Below, piece after piece: positions 29,940-37,668 of a stretch of DNA of 64,000 nt; within the stretch, counting starts at the first letter, position 1, and the number at the start of each line of letters is the position of its first letter. The position numbers and the translations under genes were made by a program. The notes below the pieces were generated by a model. It was not told where the DNA came from. It did no database searches and worked only from the letters and a program-made list of their open reading frames with translations. Location: NCBI RefSeq assembly GCF_011369485.1, contig NZ_VXCA01000025.1:62001-126000 (forward strand), read 5' to 3'. This DNA comes from Pseudomonas atagonensis. Lineage in GTDB: Bacteria > Pseudomonadota > Gammaproteobacteria > Pseudomonadales > Pseudomonadaceae.

Positions 29940-30012
29940 TGCGAGCAAGCCCGCTCCCACAGGGGATTTGTGCACGACACAGATCCAGTGTGGGAGCGGG
30001 CTTGCTCGCGAA
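29940..30012. repeat. REP pair (inverted)
   Basis: GCGAGCAAGCCCGCTCCCAC and its complement, about 25 bp apart, between the convergent ferredoxin gene and the small membrane-protein gene. Confidence 0.9.
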
Positions 30013-30047
30013 AGGGCCATCAGCAACACCGCAACATCGCGATCAGC

Positions 30048-30371
30048 TCACTCGCGCTGCTCAAACCCATCCCCCGTACACCCCAGACACCGCACAAACG
30101 CCGCTTTTGCCGGATCCACGACCAGCGCCTGACCCGCATCACCAATGCCGCCGCCCAGCGCGGTAAATGGCAGCGACACCACAAACACCCCCGCCCCCAG
30201 CACCGTCGCCACCACCAGCAAAGGTCGGGCAATCAGCAAATCGCCAATCATCGCGTAGGCCGGAGGGTTCTGGATGGTGTAGCGCGGGTCACCGCTGCCG
30301 TTTTCCGTGGCCTGAGCGGCCAGGCAGAAACACAGCAGCAGTGTCGCGAAGAGGACTTGCAAGGATTTCAT
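30048..30371 (-). CDS. Small exported or membrane protein, unknown function
   Basis: A 107-residue protein. The signal peptide covers about residues 1-21 ([21 protein letters not shown]), and a long hydrophobic segment at about 42-75 contains a Gly-rich turn ([11 protein letters not shown]). The C-terminal tail has Cys residues ([11 protein letters not shown]). It is sometimes annotated as multidrug-transporter-like without support. The codon use and signal peptide make it a plausible gene. It is separated from mutM by about 80 bp and faces the ferredoxin gene. Confidence 0.7.
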   Translation of the reverse strand: MKSLQVLFATLLLCFCLAAQATENGSGDPRYTIQNPPAYAMIGDLLIARPLLVVATVLGAGVFVVSLPFTALGGGIGDAGQALVVDPAKAAFVRCLGCTGDGFEQRE

Positions 30372-30454
30372 GGCACGATCCTTCGAGCTGAACAGTGAGA
30401 CAACTCACTATAGACCGTAGGACTTTTTCGGGCCTGCCGTGACTTAAGAGCGCC

Positions 30455-31267
30455 TCAGCTCTGGCAACGCGGGCAGAACACGCTGGCGCGCTGACCCAGT
30501 TTCACTTCGCGCAAACCGGTGCCGCAGACCTTGCAGTGCTCGCCGCCACGGCCATAGACGAACAGCTCCTGCTGGAAATACCCCGGCTGCCCGTCGCCAC
30601 CGATGAAATCCCGCAGCGTGGTGCCGCCACGCTCAATGGCAGCGGCGAGGATGCGTTTGATCTCGATCGCCAGTTTCAGATAGCGCGCCCGGGAAATGCC
30701 CCCGGCCTCGCGGCGCGGGTCGATTCCCGCAGCAAACAGCGCTTCGGTCGCATAGATATTGCCGACCCCGACCACCACCGCGTTGTCCATGATGAACGGC
30801 TTGACCGCCATCGAACGCCCGCGCGACAACTGGAACAAGCGCTCACCGTCGAACAGATCGGTCAACGGCTCGGGCCCCAGACGAATCAGCAGCTCGTGAT
30901 TGAGCGGATCGTTGCTCCAGAGCATCGCGCCGAAGCGGCGCGGGTCGGTGTAGCGCAAGGCCAGGCCCGACTCCAGCTCGATATCGACATGCTCATGCTT
31001 GAGCGCCGGCAGTCCGACCTCGACCAGACGCAAGTTCCCCGACATGCCCAAATGACTGATCAGCGTGCCGACTTCGGCGTTGATCAACAGGTACTTGGCG
31101 CGCCGCTCGACCAGCACGATGCGCTGCCCGGACAGGCGCACATCGAGGTCTTCAGGGATCGGCCAGCGCAGCCGCCGGTCACGCACGATCACCCGGCTGA
31201 CGCGCTGGCCTTCCAGATGCGGGGCAATGCCCCGGCGGGTGGTTTCGACTTCCGGCAATTCAGGCAT
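30455..31267 (-). CDS. mutM: Formamidopyrimidine-DNA glycosylase (Fpg)
   Basis: A 270-residue bifunctional glycosylase/AP lyase removing 8-oxoguanine and FapyG. The N-terminal [13 protein letters not shown] supplies the catalytic Pro and Glu after Met removal. The helix-two-turn-helix is in the [23 protein letters not shown] region. The C-terminal zinc finger is [25 protein letters not shown] in outline (Cx2C...Cx2C). It precedes no obvious partner; the HDOD gene lies 12 nt upstream in the same direction. Confidence 0.97.
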   Translation of the reverse strand: MPELPEVETTRRGIAPHLEGQRVSRVIVRDRRLRWPIPEDLDVRLSGQRIVLVERRAKYLLINAEVGTLISHLGMSGNLRLVEVGLPALKHEHVDIELESGLALRYTDPRRFGAMLWSNDPLNHELLIRLGPEPLTDLFDGERLFQLSRGRSMAVKPFIMDNAVVVGVGNIYATEALFAAGIDPRREAGGISRARYLKLAIEIKRILAAAIERGGTTLRDFIGGDGQPGYFQQELFVYGRGGEHCKVCGTGLREVKLGQRASVFCPRCQS

Positions 31268-31279
31268 GGTGTCCTCGGA

Positions 31280-32146
31280 TCAATGCGCGCCGAGGTCGCG
31301 GATCGTTTGTTTGAGGGTTTCAAAGTCGTAATCCGACAGGCCGACGTAATCAAGCACCAGTGGGCCGATCGCGTTCCATTCGAAATCTTCGGTCTGGTTG
31401 CCCAGCACGCGATAGGAGGCGCAGATGTGCTCGGCCATCTTGAGAATCGCCAACAGGTTTTTCAACTGACTGTTGCGTGATGACTCGTCACTGAAAATCG
31501 CCAGCGCATTGTGGTGATTGGCGATGGCTGCGCTGACATGTTCCGGCAGGCGCCAGGACTTGGCGGTGTAATAACCGACCACGGCATGGTTGGTGTTGAA
31601 CTCGGCGTTTTCGGTGTCCACCACGCGGCACTCGGCGCTGGCATTGGCGTAAGCCTTTTCCAGCACCGACATGTAGTTGGGGAAGCGTTGCAGCATCAAC
31701 GGCACGCCACAATCGTGGAACAGGCCCAAAGCGTAAGCCTCGTCACCGGCCTGAGTGCCGATGCGCTTGGCCAGGGTCAGGCAAGTCATCGCCACGTCCT
31801 GGGCGGTGTCCCAGAAACGGTTGAGGGTGACGATGGTGTCGTCGTTCATCTCGCCCTTGATCGACTGCGCGTTGATCAGATTGATGATCGAACGGCTGCC
31901 CAGCAGATTCACCGCGCGCTGGATCGAGGTGATCTTGTTGCTCAGGCCGTAATACGGCGAATTGACGATTTTCAGCAACGAACCGGACAGGCCGGGATCC
32001 TGGGAGATCAGCTTGGCGATCACCTCCAGGTCCGGGTCGGGCATGTACTGCTCCATTTGCAGATCCACCATGATCTGCGGCTGCGCGGGCACGCTGATGC
32101 CCTGCAGGGATTGTTGAATCTGTTCGGTGGTCAGCTCTTGGGACAT
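31280..32146 (-). CDS. HDOD-domain signalling protein
   Basis: A 288-residue single HDOD domain protein (about residues 15-215: PDLEVIAKLISQDPGLSGSLLKIVNSPYYGL, RAVNLLGSRSIINLI and FHDCGVPLML in outline). HDOD domains are HD-like but usually lack phosphohydrolase activity. They act in signalling cascades for motility, biofilm and stress. Nothing else in the protein identifies a partner domain. It is probably co-transcribed with mutM. Confidence 0.9.
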   Translation of the reverse strand: MSQELTTEQIQQSLQGISVPAQPQIMVDLQMEQYMPDPDLEVIAKLISQDPGLSGSLLKIVNSPYYGLSNKITSIQRAVNLLGSRSIINLINAQSIKGEMNDDTIVTLNRFWDTAQDVAMTCLTLAKRIGTQAGDEAYALGLFHDCGVPLMLQRFPNYMSVLEKAYANASAECRVVDTENAEFNTNHAVVGYYTAKSWRLPEHVSAAIANHHNALAIFSDESSRNSQLKNLLAILKMAEHICASYRVLGNQTEDFEWNAIGPLVLDYVGLSDYDFETLKQTIRDLGAH

Positions 32147-32320
32147 AAGTACACACTCTGGGACAGGCGGCGATTCTAACCCCTAAAAACCGCAGGACGA
32201 CACACCAGTGGGCAATTGTCAGGAACTTTCATTCAAGCCACGGCTTCGGGCTCTGTAACACCCGACGGATCGTTTCGACCCTATGGGGCGGCAAATTCCC
32301 ACAGACTCAGGAGCTTATCG

Positions 32321-32464
32321 ATGGCCATTTCCCTCAACAGCAAGCGTGTCGCTTTTTTGGTAACCGATGGTTTCGAACAAGTTGAATTGACAGGTCCCAA
32401 GCAGGCGCTGGAACAGTCCGGTGCGCAGGTCGATATCCTGTTCCGGCGTTCAGTCGAGAGTTGA
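32321..32464 (+). pseudogene. pfpI: Truncated PfpI/DJ-1-family gene remnant
   Basis: The first about 40 codons (MAISLNSKRVAFLV, then FEQVELTGPKQALEQSG and AQVDIL) match the N-terminus of PfpI/YhbO glutamine-amidotransferase-like proteins, normally about 170-190 residues. The frame then drifts and stops after 47 codons. The nucleophile-elbow Cys and the rest of the fold are missing, and no continuation is seen in other frames before the REP element at 32543. An intact AGGAG ribosome site precedes the ATG. P. aeruginosa has pfpI at this position next to the rlmI-like gene, so this is probably a deletion remnant. Confidence 0.75.
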
Positions 32465-32542
32465 TCGACGCTTTATCCGCTTAGCATTGCCGATCGCTCA
32501 CGCTGCGACAGACCGAAAATTCTGCGGTCATCCCAAAATCCA

Positions 32543-32632
32543 GTGTGGGAGGGGCTTGCTCCCGAAGACGGAATGTCAGGCAACGATAAAGTTGAGTGTG
32601 CCGGCCCCTTCGTAAGCAAGCCCACTCCCACA
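32543..32632. repeat. REP pair (variant GGGAGGGGCTTGCTC type)
   Basis: GTGTGGGAGGGGCTTGCTCC at the left faces GTAAGCAAGCCCACTCCCAC at the right. The arms are diverged from the common REP core. It lies just downstream of the pfpI remnant and may mark the deletion endpoint. The rest of 32465-32765 shows no gene. Confidence 0.8.
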
Positions 32633-32765
32633 GCTTGATCTGCGACAAACCGAGCAGATCGAATCATTGCACCATCATGAATATGTCGTCAGCGTTTCAT
32701 CGCTCATCAAACCCGGCACCGGACTCAACACGGTATACTCCCGCTCTTTTTTCCGGAGCGACGTC

Positions 32766-33962
32766 ATGTCCCTGCCTAGCTTGCGCCTCAAAGCCAACGC
32801 CGACCGTCGCCTGCGCGCCGGTCACCTGTGGGTCTACAGCAACGAAATCGATGTAGCCGCCACGCCACTGCACGGCTTCAATGCCGGCGATCAAGCCATC
32901 CTCGAAGCCGCCGGCGGCAAGCCGCTGGGCATCGTCGCGATGAGTCCGAACAACCTGATCTGCGCCCGCCTGCTGTCGCGCGACACCAAAGTTGCGCTGG
33001 ACAAGTCCCTGCTGGTGCATCGCCTGAACGTCGCCCTGTCCCTGCGCGAGCGTCTGTTCGACAAGCCGTTTTATCGCCTGGTCTACGGTGATTCCGATCT
33101 GCTGCCGGGTCTGGTTGTCGACCGTTTCGGCGACATCCTCGTCGTGCAGATCGCGTCGGCGACCATGGAAGCGCACAAAGACGACGTGATCGCCGCGCTG
33201 ACCCAAGTGCTCAAGCCAAGCGGCATTCTGTTCAAGAACGACTCCGCTGCGCGTGATGCCGAAGGCCTCAACCGTTACGTCGAAACCGTGTTCGGTCTGG
33301 TGCCGGAGTGGGTTGCGCTGGAAGAGAACGGCGTGAAATTCGAAGCCCCGGTCATTCAGGGCCAGAAAACCGGCTGGTTCTACGACCACCGCATGAACCG
33401 CGCACGCCTGGCACCGTATGCCAAAGGCAAACGCGTTCTCGACCTTTATAGCTACATCGGCGGCTGGGGCGTGCAAGCTGCCGCGTTTGGCGCCAGCGAA
33501 GTGTTCTGCGTCGATGCCTCGGCGTTCGCCCTCGACGGCGTTGAACGCAACGCTGCGCTGAACGGCTTCGCCGACAAGATGACCTGCATCGAAGGCGACG
33601 TTTTCGAAGCACTGAAAGAACTGAAAGCCAGCGAAGAGCGCTTCGACGTGATCGTTGCCGACCCGCCGGCGTTCATCAAACGCAAGAAAGACATGAAAAA
33701 CGGTGAAGGCGCCTATCGCCGCTTGAACGAGCAAGCCATGCGCCTGCTCAACAAGGACGGCATCCTGGTCAGCGCTTCGTGCTCGATGCACCTGCCGGAA
33801 GATGACCTTCAGAACATCCTGCTGACCAGCGCCCGTCACCTGGATCGCAACATCCAGCTGCTTGAGCGTGGCGGTCAGGGCCCGGATCACCCGGTGCACC
33901 CGGCCATCGCCGAAACCCGCTACATCAAGAGCATCACCTGCCGCCTGCTGCCTAACAGCTGA
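32766..33962 (+). CDS. rlmI: 23S rRNA (cytosine1962-C5)-methyltransferase, RlmI type
   Basis: A 398-residue SAM-dependent methyltransferase. The N-terminal PUA domain (about 1-75: LRLKANADRRLRAGHLWVYSNEI) is followed by an EEHEA-like domain and a Rossmann methyltransferase with VLDLYSYIGGWGVQAAAFGA, FCVDASAFAL and the catalytic FDVIVADPPAFIK; C-terminal SASCSMHLPED carries the Cys. The ATG at 32766 gives the standard MSLPSLRLK start; the upstream extension is not conserved. A TATACT at about 32732 may be its -10. Confidence 0.93.
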   Translation: MSLPSLRLKANADRRLRAGHLWVYSNEIDVAATPLHGFNAGDQAILEAAGGKPLGIVAMSPNNLICARLLSRDTKVALDKSLLVHRLNVALSLRERLFDKPFYRLVYGDSDLLPGLVVDRFGDILVVQIASATMEAHKDDVIAALTQVLKPSGILFKNDSAARDAEGLNRYVETVFGLVPEWVALEENGVKFEAPVIQGQKTGWFYDHRMNRARLAPYAKGKRVLDLYSYIGGWGVQAAAFGASEVFCVDASAFALDGVERNAALNGFADKMTCIEGDVFEALKELKASEERFDVIVADPPAFIKRKKDMKNGEGAYRRLNEQAMRLLNKDGILVSASCSMHLPEDDLQNILLTSARHLDRNIQLLERGGQGPDHPVHPAIAETRYIKSITCRLLPNS

Positions 33963-33970
33963 TGGGTGGA

Positions 33971-33999
33971 AAACGGGGAGCCCAAGGGCTCCCCGTTTT
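33971..33999 (+). terminator. Rho-independent terminator after rlmI
   Basis: AACGGGGAGCCC and GGGCTCCCCGTT form a 12-bp stem with an AAG loop and a short T run, 9 nt past the rlmI stop. It separates rlmI from the accessory cluster. Confidence 0.88.
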
Positions 34000-34262
34000 G
34001 CTGTGTGGCGGTGCAATGCCGTCAATCCGGACTTCAGACTTTCAGTTCCTACAATTACTTTCCTGTAACAGCGCAGGAATTTTCCGCACTCATCTAATAT
34101 TCGTACTTATAACTTACAAACCTGCTAACAGGGCAAGATCACTCCGACAAAATTACTGGAAATTTCCTACTTAATATTCACTTGCCAATAACTGATTACA
34201 AACTATGATTGAGTTGTCACCACGAGGTGGCATTCAATCTTGATGAACAAGGAGTTCACATT
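34000..34262. other. AT-rich leader region of the peptide cluster
   Basis: This non-coding stretch is clearly richer in A and T than its surroundings. It holds the promoter described at 34182-34209 and no credible open frame. The composition change begins soon after the rlmI terminator and continues into the dehydrogenase gene. Confidence 0.7.
34182..34209 (+). promoter_or_regulatory. Candidate sigma-70 promoter of the peptide/SagB/AurF/MFS operon
   Basis: TTGCCA (34182-34187), a 16-bp AT-rich spacer and TATGAT (34204-34209) form a good promoter, with a predicted start about 47 nt before the peptide ATG. The short inverted repeat CACC-ACGA-GGTG (34218-34229) lies just downstream of it. Confidence 0.6.
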
Positions 34263-34334
34263 ATGAAAGCAATTACTCTGGAAACCCGCAAAATCGCAAA
34301 CCTGGCTTTTCTGGTTGCTCCTAAAACCCGTTAA
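34263..34334 (+). CDS. 23-residue putative precursor peptide
   Basis: A short frame encoding 23 residues (starts MKAITLETRK, ends LVAPKTR), net positive, with a central hydrophobic stretch (ANLAFLV) and no Cys. AAGGAG sits 8 nt before the ATG, the best ribosome site in the area. It lies downstream of a good promoter and upstream of a strong hairpin and three enzyme or transporter genes. Position, size and signals are those of a precursor for a ribosomally made small molecule. It is not PqqA, since the Glu-x3-Tyr cross-link pair is missing, nor mycofactocin. A regulatory leader peptide is the main alternative. I recognise no characterised homologue. Confidence 0.65.
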   Translation: MKAITLETRKIANLAFLVAPKTR

Positions 34335-34342
34335 GTAAGTCA

Positions 34343-34374
34343 GGACGCTGGGGAGTGCCGGCACCCCAGCGTCC
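34343..34374 (+). promoter_or_regulatory. Strong hairpin between the peptide gene and the enzyme genes
   Basis: A perfect 11-bp stem, GGACGCTGGGG paired with CCCCAGCGTCC, with a 10-nt loop containing TGCCGGCA, starts 8 nt past the peptide stop. No T run follows. It may be a partial attenuator or a 3' stabiliser that keeps peptide mRNA more abundant than enzyme mRNA, as in many peptide-precursor operons. Confidence 0.75.
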
Positions 34375-34404
34375 ACACGACCATTCCAGAGTGAAGCATT
34401 GAAC

Positions 34405-35478
34405 ATGCATATCAACCCGTATTTATTCATATTGCCGCGCACGCCCGGACAAATTGTCTGGAACTATAAGAACCACACACAACATGAACTTGACCTCAAC
34501 TACACTTCGCGCCTTGCCAGACTTATCGACAACCCCAATTTGTTTGACCGGCAAAACATAATAGACGTACAACTATTAAAAGCAGAAATACTAACCATTG
34601 CAAAAATAGACAGTCCGCAATGGGGCTGGGATGAACTGTCGAAGATTTATCATATCGGCACGCAGAATATTCCCTGCGCGCGAACACCACAGAATATCCA
34701 TGAGTGGTCCAGACAATATCTGGACCACTGCACTGAAGTACTCAACAAACCGGCACCGGCGCAACAACGCCCCGCGCTGAATACGGGACAACGCATTGCG
34801 CTGCCCGCCCCATGCGGGCTGACGGATGACAGCCTCGGCAACGCATTGCGTCAACGCAAGACCTGCCGCTCGTTTACCGGTGAAGCCATCCCGCTGCGAG
34901 ACGTTGCCACCCTGCTTTACCTGTCTTTCGGTTTTCTGCACGAACGCGAAAACAGTCGCGACGACTGCATTGCCCACGGACTACATGCGCGTCGAAGCAG
35001 TCCTTCGGGCGGTGGACTGAATGCCTGCGAGGGTTTTGTTCTTGCCCGCAACGTCTGCGGCCTGGAACCCGGCCTCTATGCCTACCATCCGGCTGAGCAT
35101 GCCTTGAGCCTGACCAACCCGCTGCCGGAATCGGCGCTGGGTGATCTGCTCGGTGGCCAACACTTCATCAACAACCTTCCGCTTGGCCTGTTCATCACCG
35201 CGCGGTTCGACCGGCTCTGGTGGAAATACGAACACTCACGGGCCTACCGCATGGCGTTCGTCGAAGCGGGCCACCTCTCGCAGTCCTTCCAGTTAGTGGC
35301 CACCGCATTGGGGTTTGGCACCTGGCTGACCGGCGCATTCGCCGATGATCGCGTCGAAGCTTTGCTGAAGATTGAGGGCAGCCCGGAGCAACCGCTGTTC
35401 TTCGTCGGTTGCGGCGCCAGCGACGGTCAGGCGATGTGTCGGGAAATGCAGGATCTTTTGCGGGAGGTGCAGGCATGA
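34405..35478 (+). CDS. SagB-type FMN-dependent dehydrogenase (peptide-modifying type)
   Basis: A 357-residue protein. The N-terminal region (about 1-110: HINPYLFILPRTPGQIVWNY then HELDLNYTSRLARLI) resembles the extra domain of SagB/ThcOx-type dehydrogenases. The nitroreductase fold follows, with RKTCRSFTGEAIPL for FMN, SSPSGGGLNACEGFVLA, GLYAYHPAEHALSLT and EAGHLSQSFQLVATALGFGTWLTGAF. The Lys-Tyr pair required in azoline oxidases is kept (K274-Y275 in WWKYEHSRAYR). No YcaO cyclase is nearby, so classical thiazole/oxazole formation is unlikely. The 5' third is AT-rich with rare codons, a sign of transfer. A TTG two codons upstream is an alternative start. Confidence 0.85.
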   Translation: MHINPYLFILPRTPGQIVWNYKNHTQHELDLNYTSRLARLIDNPNLFDRQNIIDVQLLKAEILTIAKIDSPQWGWDELSKIYHIGTQNIPCARTPQNIHEWSRQYLDHCTEVLNKPAPAQQRPALNTGQRIALPAPCGLTDDSLGNALRQRKTCRSFTGEAIPLRDVATLLYLSFGFLHERENSRDDCIAHGLHARRSSPSGGGLNACEGFVLARNVCGLEPGLYAYHPAEHALSLTNPLPESALGDLLGGQHFINNLPLGLFITARFDRLWWKYEHSRAYRMAFVEAGHLSQSFQLVATALGFGTWLTGAFADDRVEALLKIEGSPEQPLFFVGCGASDGQAMCREMQDLLREVQA

Positions 35479-36452
35479 GCGCACTGACTGTCGATCCCGC
35501 GGAAGCAACCGTGTCCTGGCCTCTAAAGTTCACCCTGGGCGACTGGAACCACCGTGCTTCGGTTCGCACCAGCCAACACGATTACAAACTGCCGGAAGAT
35601 CTCACGCAGCAATTGCAAACCCGCCACTGGTTTCCACCGGCGTTTCTGCCTTACCTGTCGCATCCGTCGATTGCCGCTGCGGGCAGCGCGATCACCCATC
35701 GACTGGCGGCCAATCATCTGGTGCATTTCCTCGACTACACCACGCTGCTCGAACACCGCATCGTCAACCGCGCCGTCGAAACCATCATCCACGGTGAACT
35801 GCCCGCCTACATTCCGGCACGCATGAAAAACGCCGCCCTGCAGTTATATACCGACGAGGGTTACCACGCGCTGTTCTCCAACCAACTGGCCGAACAGATC
35901 GCCAGCCTGCATGGCATTGCGGGACGACCCGTGATGCCGCTGCGGATCACACGGCTGAATGCCCTGATCGCCCGCACACCGGAAAGCAAGCGTGCGCTGG
36001 CGTGGTTTCTGCTTGGGTTTGTCTCGGAAACGATCATTGCCCGGGAACTCCTCGACATCTGCCGCGACAGCCTGGTGAGCTGCGTGAGTGAAATGCTGCG
36101 CGATCACCTCGCTGACGAGGCCCGCCACAGTCGCTACTTCGCCGAAGTATTCCACTACTTGTGGATCACGTTGAACAGCCGCCAGCGCACGTTCAGCGCC
36201 AGAGTATTGCTGGAAGTCATCGGGATTTTTTTTGAAGTCGACGAGCGCTGGCTGCAACAGAGTCTGCGCCGCGCCGGCATTGCCGAGGGCGCCATCAATG
36301 AGATTCTCGGCGGTCTGGTCACCGCCGAGGCCAACCGTAAGCGAGCGCGAGCCGGGGCAACCGCTACGCTCGATGCACTGAAAACGGCCGGTTTCTTCGC
36401 CACGCCCAACCACCAGAAACTTTTCGCCAAGGCAGGATTAATCGATGGATGA
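35475..36452 (+). CDS. AurF-family diiron oxygenase
   Basis: A 325-residue helical non-heme diiron protein of the p-aminobenzoate N-oxygenase type. Candidate ligands are E93 (LLEHRIVNR), E128 and H131 (TDEGYHALF), E185 (FVSETIIA), H211, E215 and H218 (RDHLADEARHSRYF). Their spacing (35, 3, 54, 26, 4, 3) nearly matches that of AurF. The family oxidises amines to nitro compounds or hydroxylates other substrates. The ATG overlaps the SagB stop (ATGA) and GGGAGG lies just upstream, so translation is coupled. The substrate is probably the peptide at 34263 or a product of the SagB enzyme, but that is inference. Confidence 0.86.
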   Translation: MSALTVDPAEATVSWPLKFTLGDWNHRASVRTSQHDYKLPEDLTQQLQTRHWFPPAFLPYLSHPSIAAAGSAITHRLAANHLVHFLDYTTLLEHRIVNRAVETIIHGELPAYIPARMKNAALQLYTDEGYHALFSNQLAEQIASLHGIAGRPVMPLRITRLNALIARTPESKRALAWFLLGFVSETIIARELLDICRDSLVSCVSEMLRDHLADEARHSRYFAEVFHYLWITLNSRQRTFSARVLLEVIGIFFEVDERWLQQSLRRAGIAEGAINEILGGLVTAEANRKRARAGATATLDALKTAGFFATPNHQKLFAKAGLIDG

Positions 36453-37668
36453 AGGAAAATCAGCAGTAACCACTCGCCAGCAACGTGGTGCGATCAGTTT
36501 GCTGATGACGATGGTGCTGTTGGGGGTTTTTCCACTGGACGTGTTGCTGCCTTCGTTTCCGGCACTTGCCGCACACTTTCTCAGCACCCCGTCGGACATT
36601 GCACTGTCGATCAGTCTGTTCGCCGTGGGTATCGCCTTTGCGCAACTGTTGATCGGGCCGCTGTCAGACGTGATCGGGCGCAAGGGGTTGCTCCTCGCGG
36701 GCATGACGGTTTCGATGCTCGGCGCGCTCGGATGCGTGATGACCAGCGATTACACACTGTTCCTGATATTCCGGGTGATACAGGCGCTGGGCTGCGGCTG
36801 TTTCGTGCTGTCGCAAGCCTTGGTGCAGGATCTGTTCGAAGGCGAGCAACGTGATCGTCTGCGTATTTTGATGGTGACCGCCTCCGGAATTTTCATCTCG
36901 GTGTCGCCCCTGGTCGGGACCTTTTTGCAGGCCACCCTCGGCTGGCGCGGCAGTTTCTGGGTGTTCACCGCACTGTCGGCCGTGGTGCTGATCAAGGCCT
37001 GGCGATTGCTCGACAACAGTCGCCCGGCCCACAGCGGCGTGCGCCTGGGCTTCTTTCAAGGTTATCGACGGGTAGCGGGGGATTTCGAGTTCGTTGGCTT
37101 CTGGCTGATTTCGGCGTTTGCCTTCGCCTGCCATTTTTCGTTCATCGTCATTTCTCCGCTGATCTTCATGGAGCAACTGCAACTGACCGCCTACGACTTC
37201 TCGCTGATCCTGCTGATTTATGGTGTTGCGTACGTGGTCGGTGGCATCGTTGCCACCGTGCTGAGTCGACGCATCACGCCCGGGCGACAAATCATCGTGG
37301 GCCTGAGCCTGATCCTGCTTGCGGGTCTGGCAATGCTGTATCTGTCGGCGAACTTCGCACTGGCGCCAGCCACGGTGCTGATCCCGATGCTGATCTGCAC
37401 CGCTGGCACCACCATAGCCCGCCCCGCAGCCACTTCACGAGCCATGAGCCGGTTTCCGGAAATGGCCGGCACGTCCGCTTCAGCGGGCAGCACCCTCATC
37501 TTCATTTGCGGCGGGCTGATCAGCGCTCTGGTCAGCTTGAGCACCGCCAACCTGCAAGCCACGCTGGGCTACAGCTTTATTCTGCTCAGTTGTGTGGCGT
37601 TGGGGCTTAACCGCCGCATCAGTTATCGCGCCAGAATCCTCGGTGCCGATGTCATTGGCAGTGATTAG
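36445..37668 (+). CDS. MFS exporter of the Bcr/CflA drug-resistance family
   Basis: A 407-residue, 12-helix major facilitator. The loop 2-3 motif is GPLSDVIGRKGLLLAG. Motif C-like GIFISVSPLVGTFLQATLGWRGSFWVF and the MSRFPEMAGTSASAGSTLIF region are typical of the Bcr/CflA subfamily. It starts 8 nt inside the AurF-like gene, so it is part of the same operon. The role inferred is export of, or self-protection against, the product of the cluster. Confidence 0.9.
   Translation: MDEGKSAVTTRQQRGAISLLMTMVLLGVFPLDVLLPSFPALAAHFLSTPSDIALSISLFAVGIAFAQLLIGPLSDVIGRKGLLLAGMTVSMLGALGCVMTSDYTLFLIFRVIQALGCGCFVLSQALVQDLFEGEQRDRLRILMVTASGIFISVSPLVGTFLQATLGWRGSFWVFTALSAVVLIKAWRLLDNSRPAHSGVRLGFFQGYRRVAGDFEFVGFWLISAFAFACHFSFIVISPLIFMEQLQLTAYDFSLILLIYGVAYVVGGIVATVLSRRITPGRQIIVGLSLILLAGLAMLYLSANFALAPATVLIPMLICTAGTTIARPAATSRAMSRFPEMAGTSASAGSTLIFICGGLISALVSLSTANLQATLGYSFILLSCVALGLNRRISYRARILGADVIGSD

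Noticed and set aside
34240-34266. A 7-codon frame (MNKEFTL) overlapping the peptide start
   Set aside because: Its codons are the ribosome binding site of the 23-residue peptide; no ribosome site precedes it.
34263-34334. PqqA or mycofactocin precursor
   Set aside because: The size is similar to PqqA, but the Glu-x3-Tyr pair is missing and no pqqC, pqqD, pqqE or mft genes are nearby.
34203-34442. A 79-codon minus-strand frame across the peptide gene
   Set aside because: It has no ribosome site, runs against the promoter and hairpin, and its product has no sensible features.
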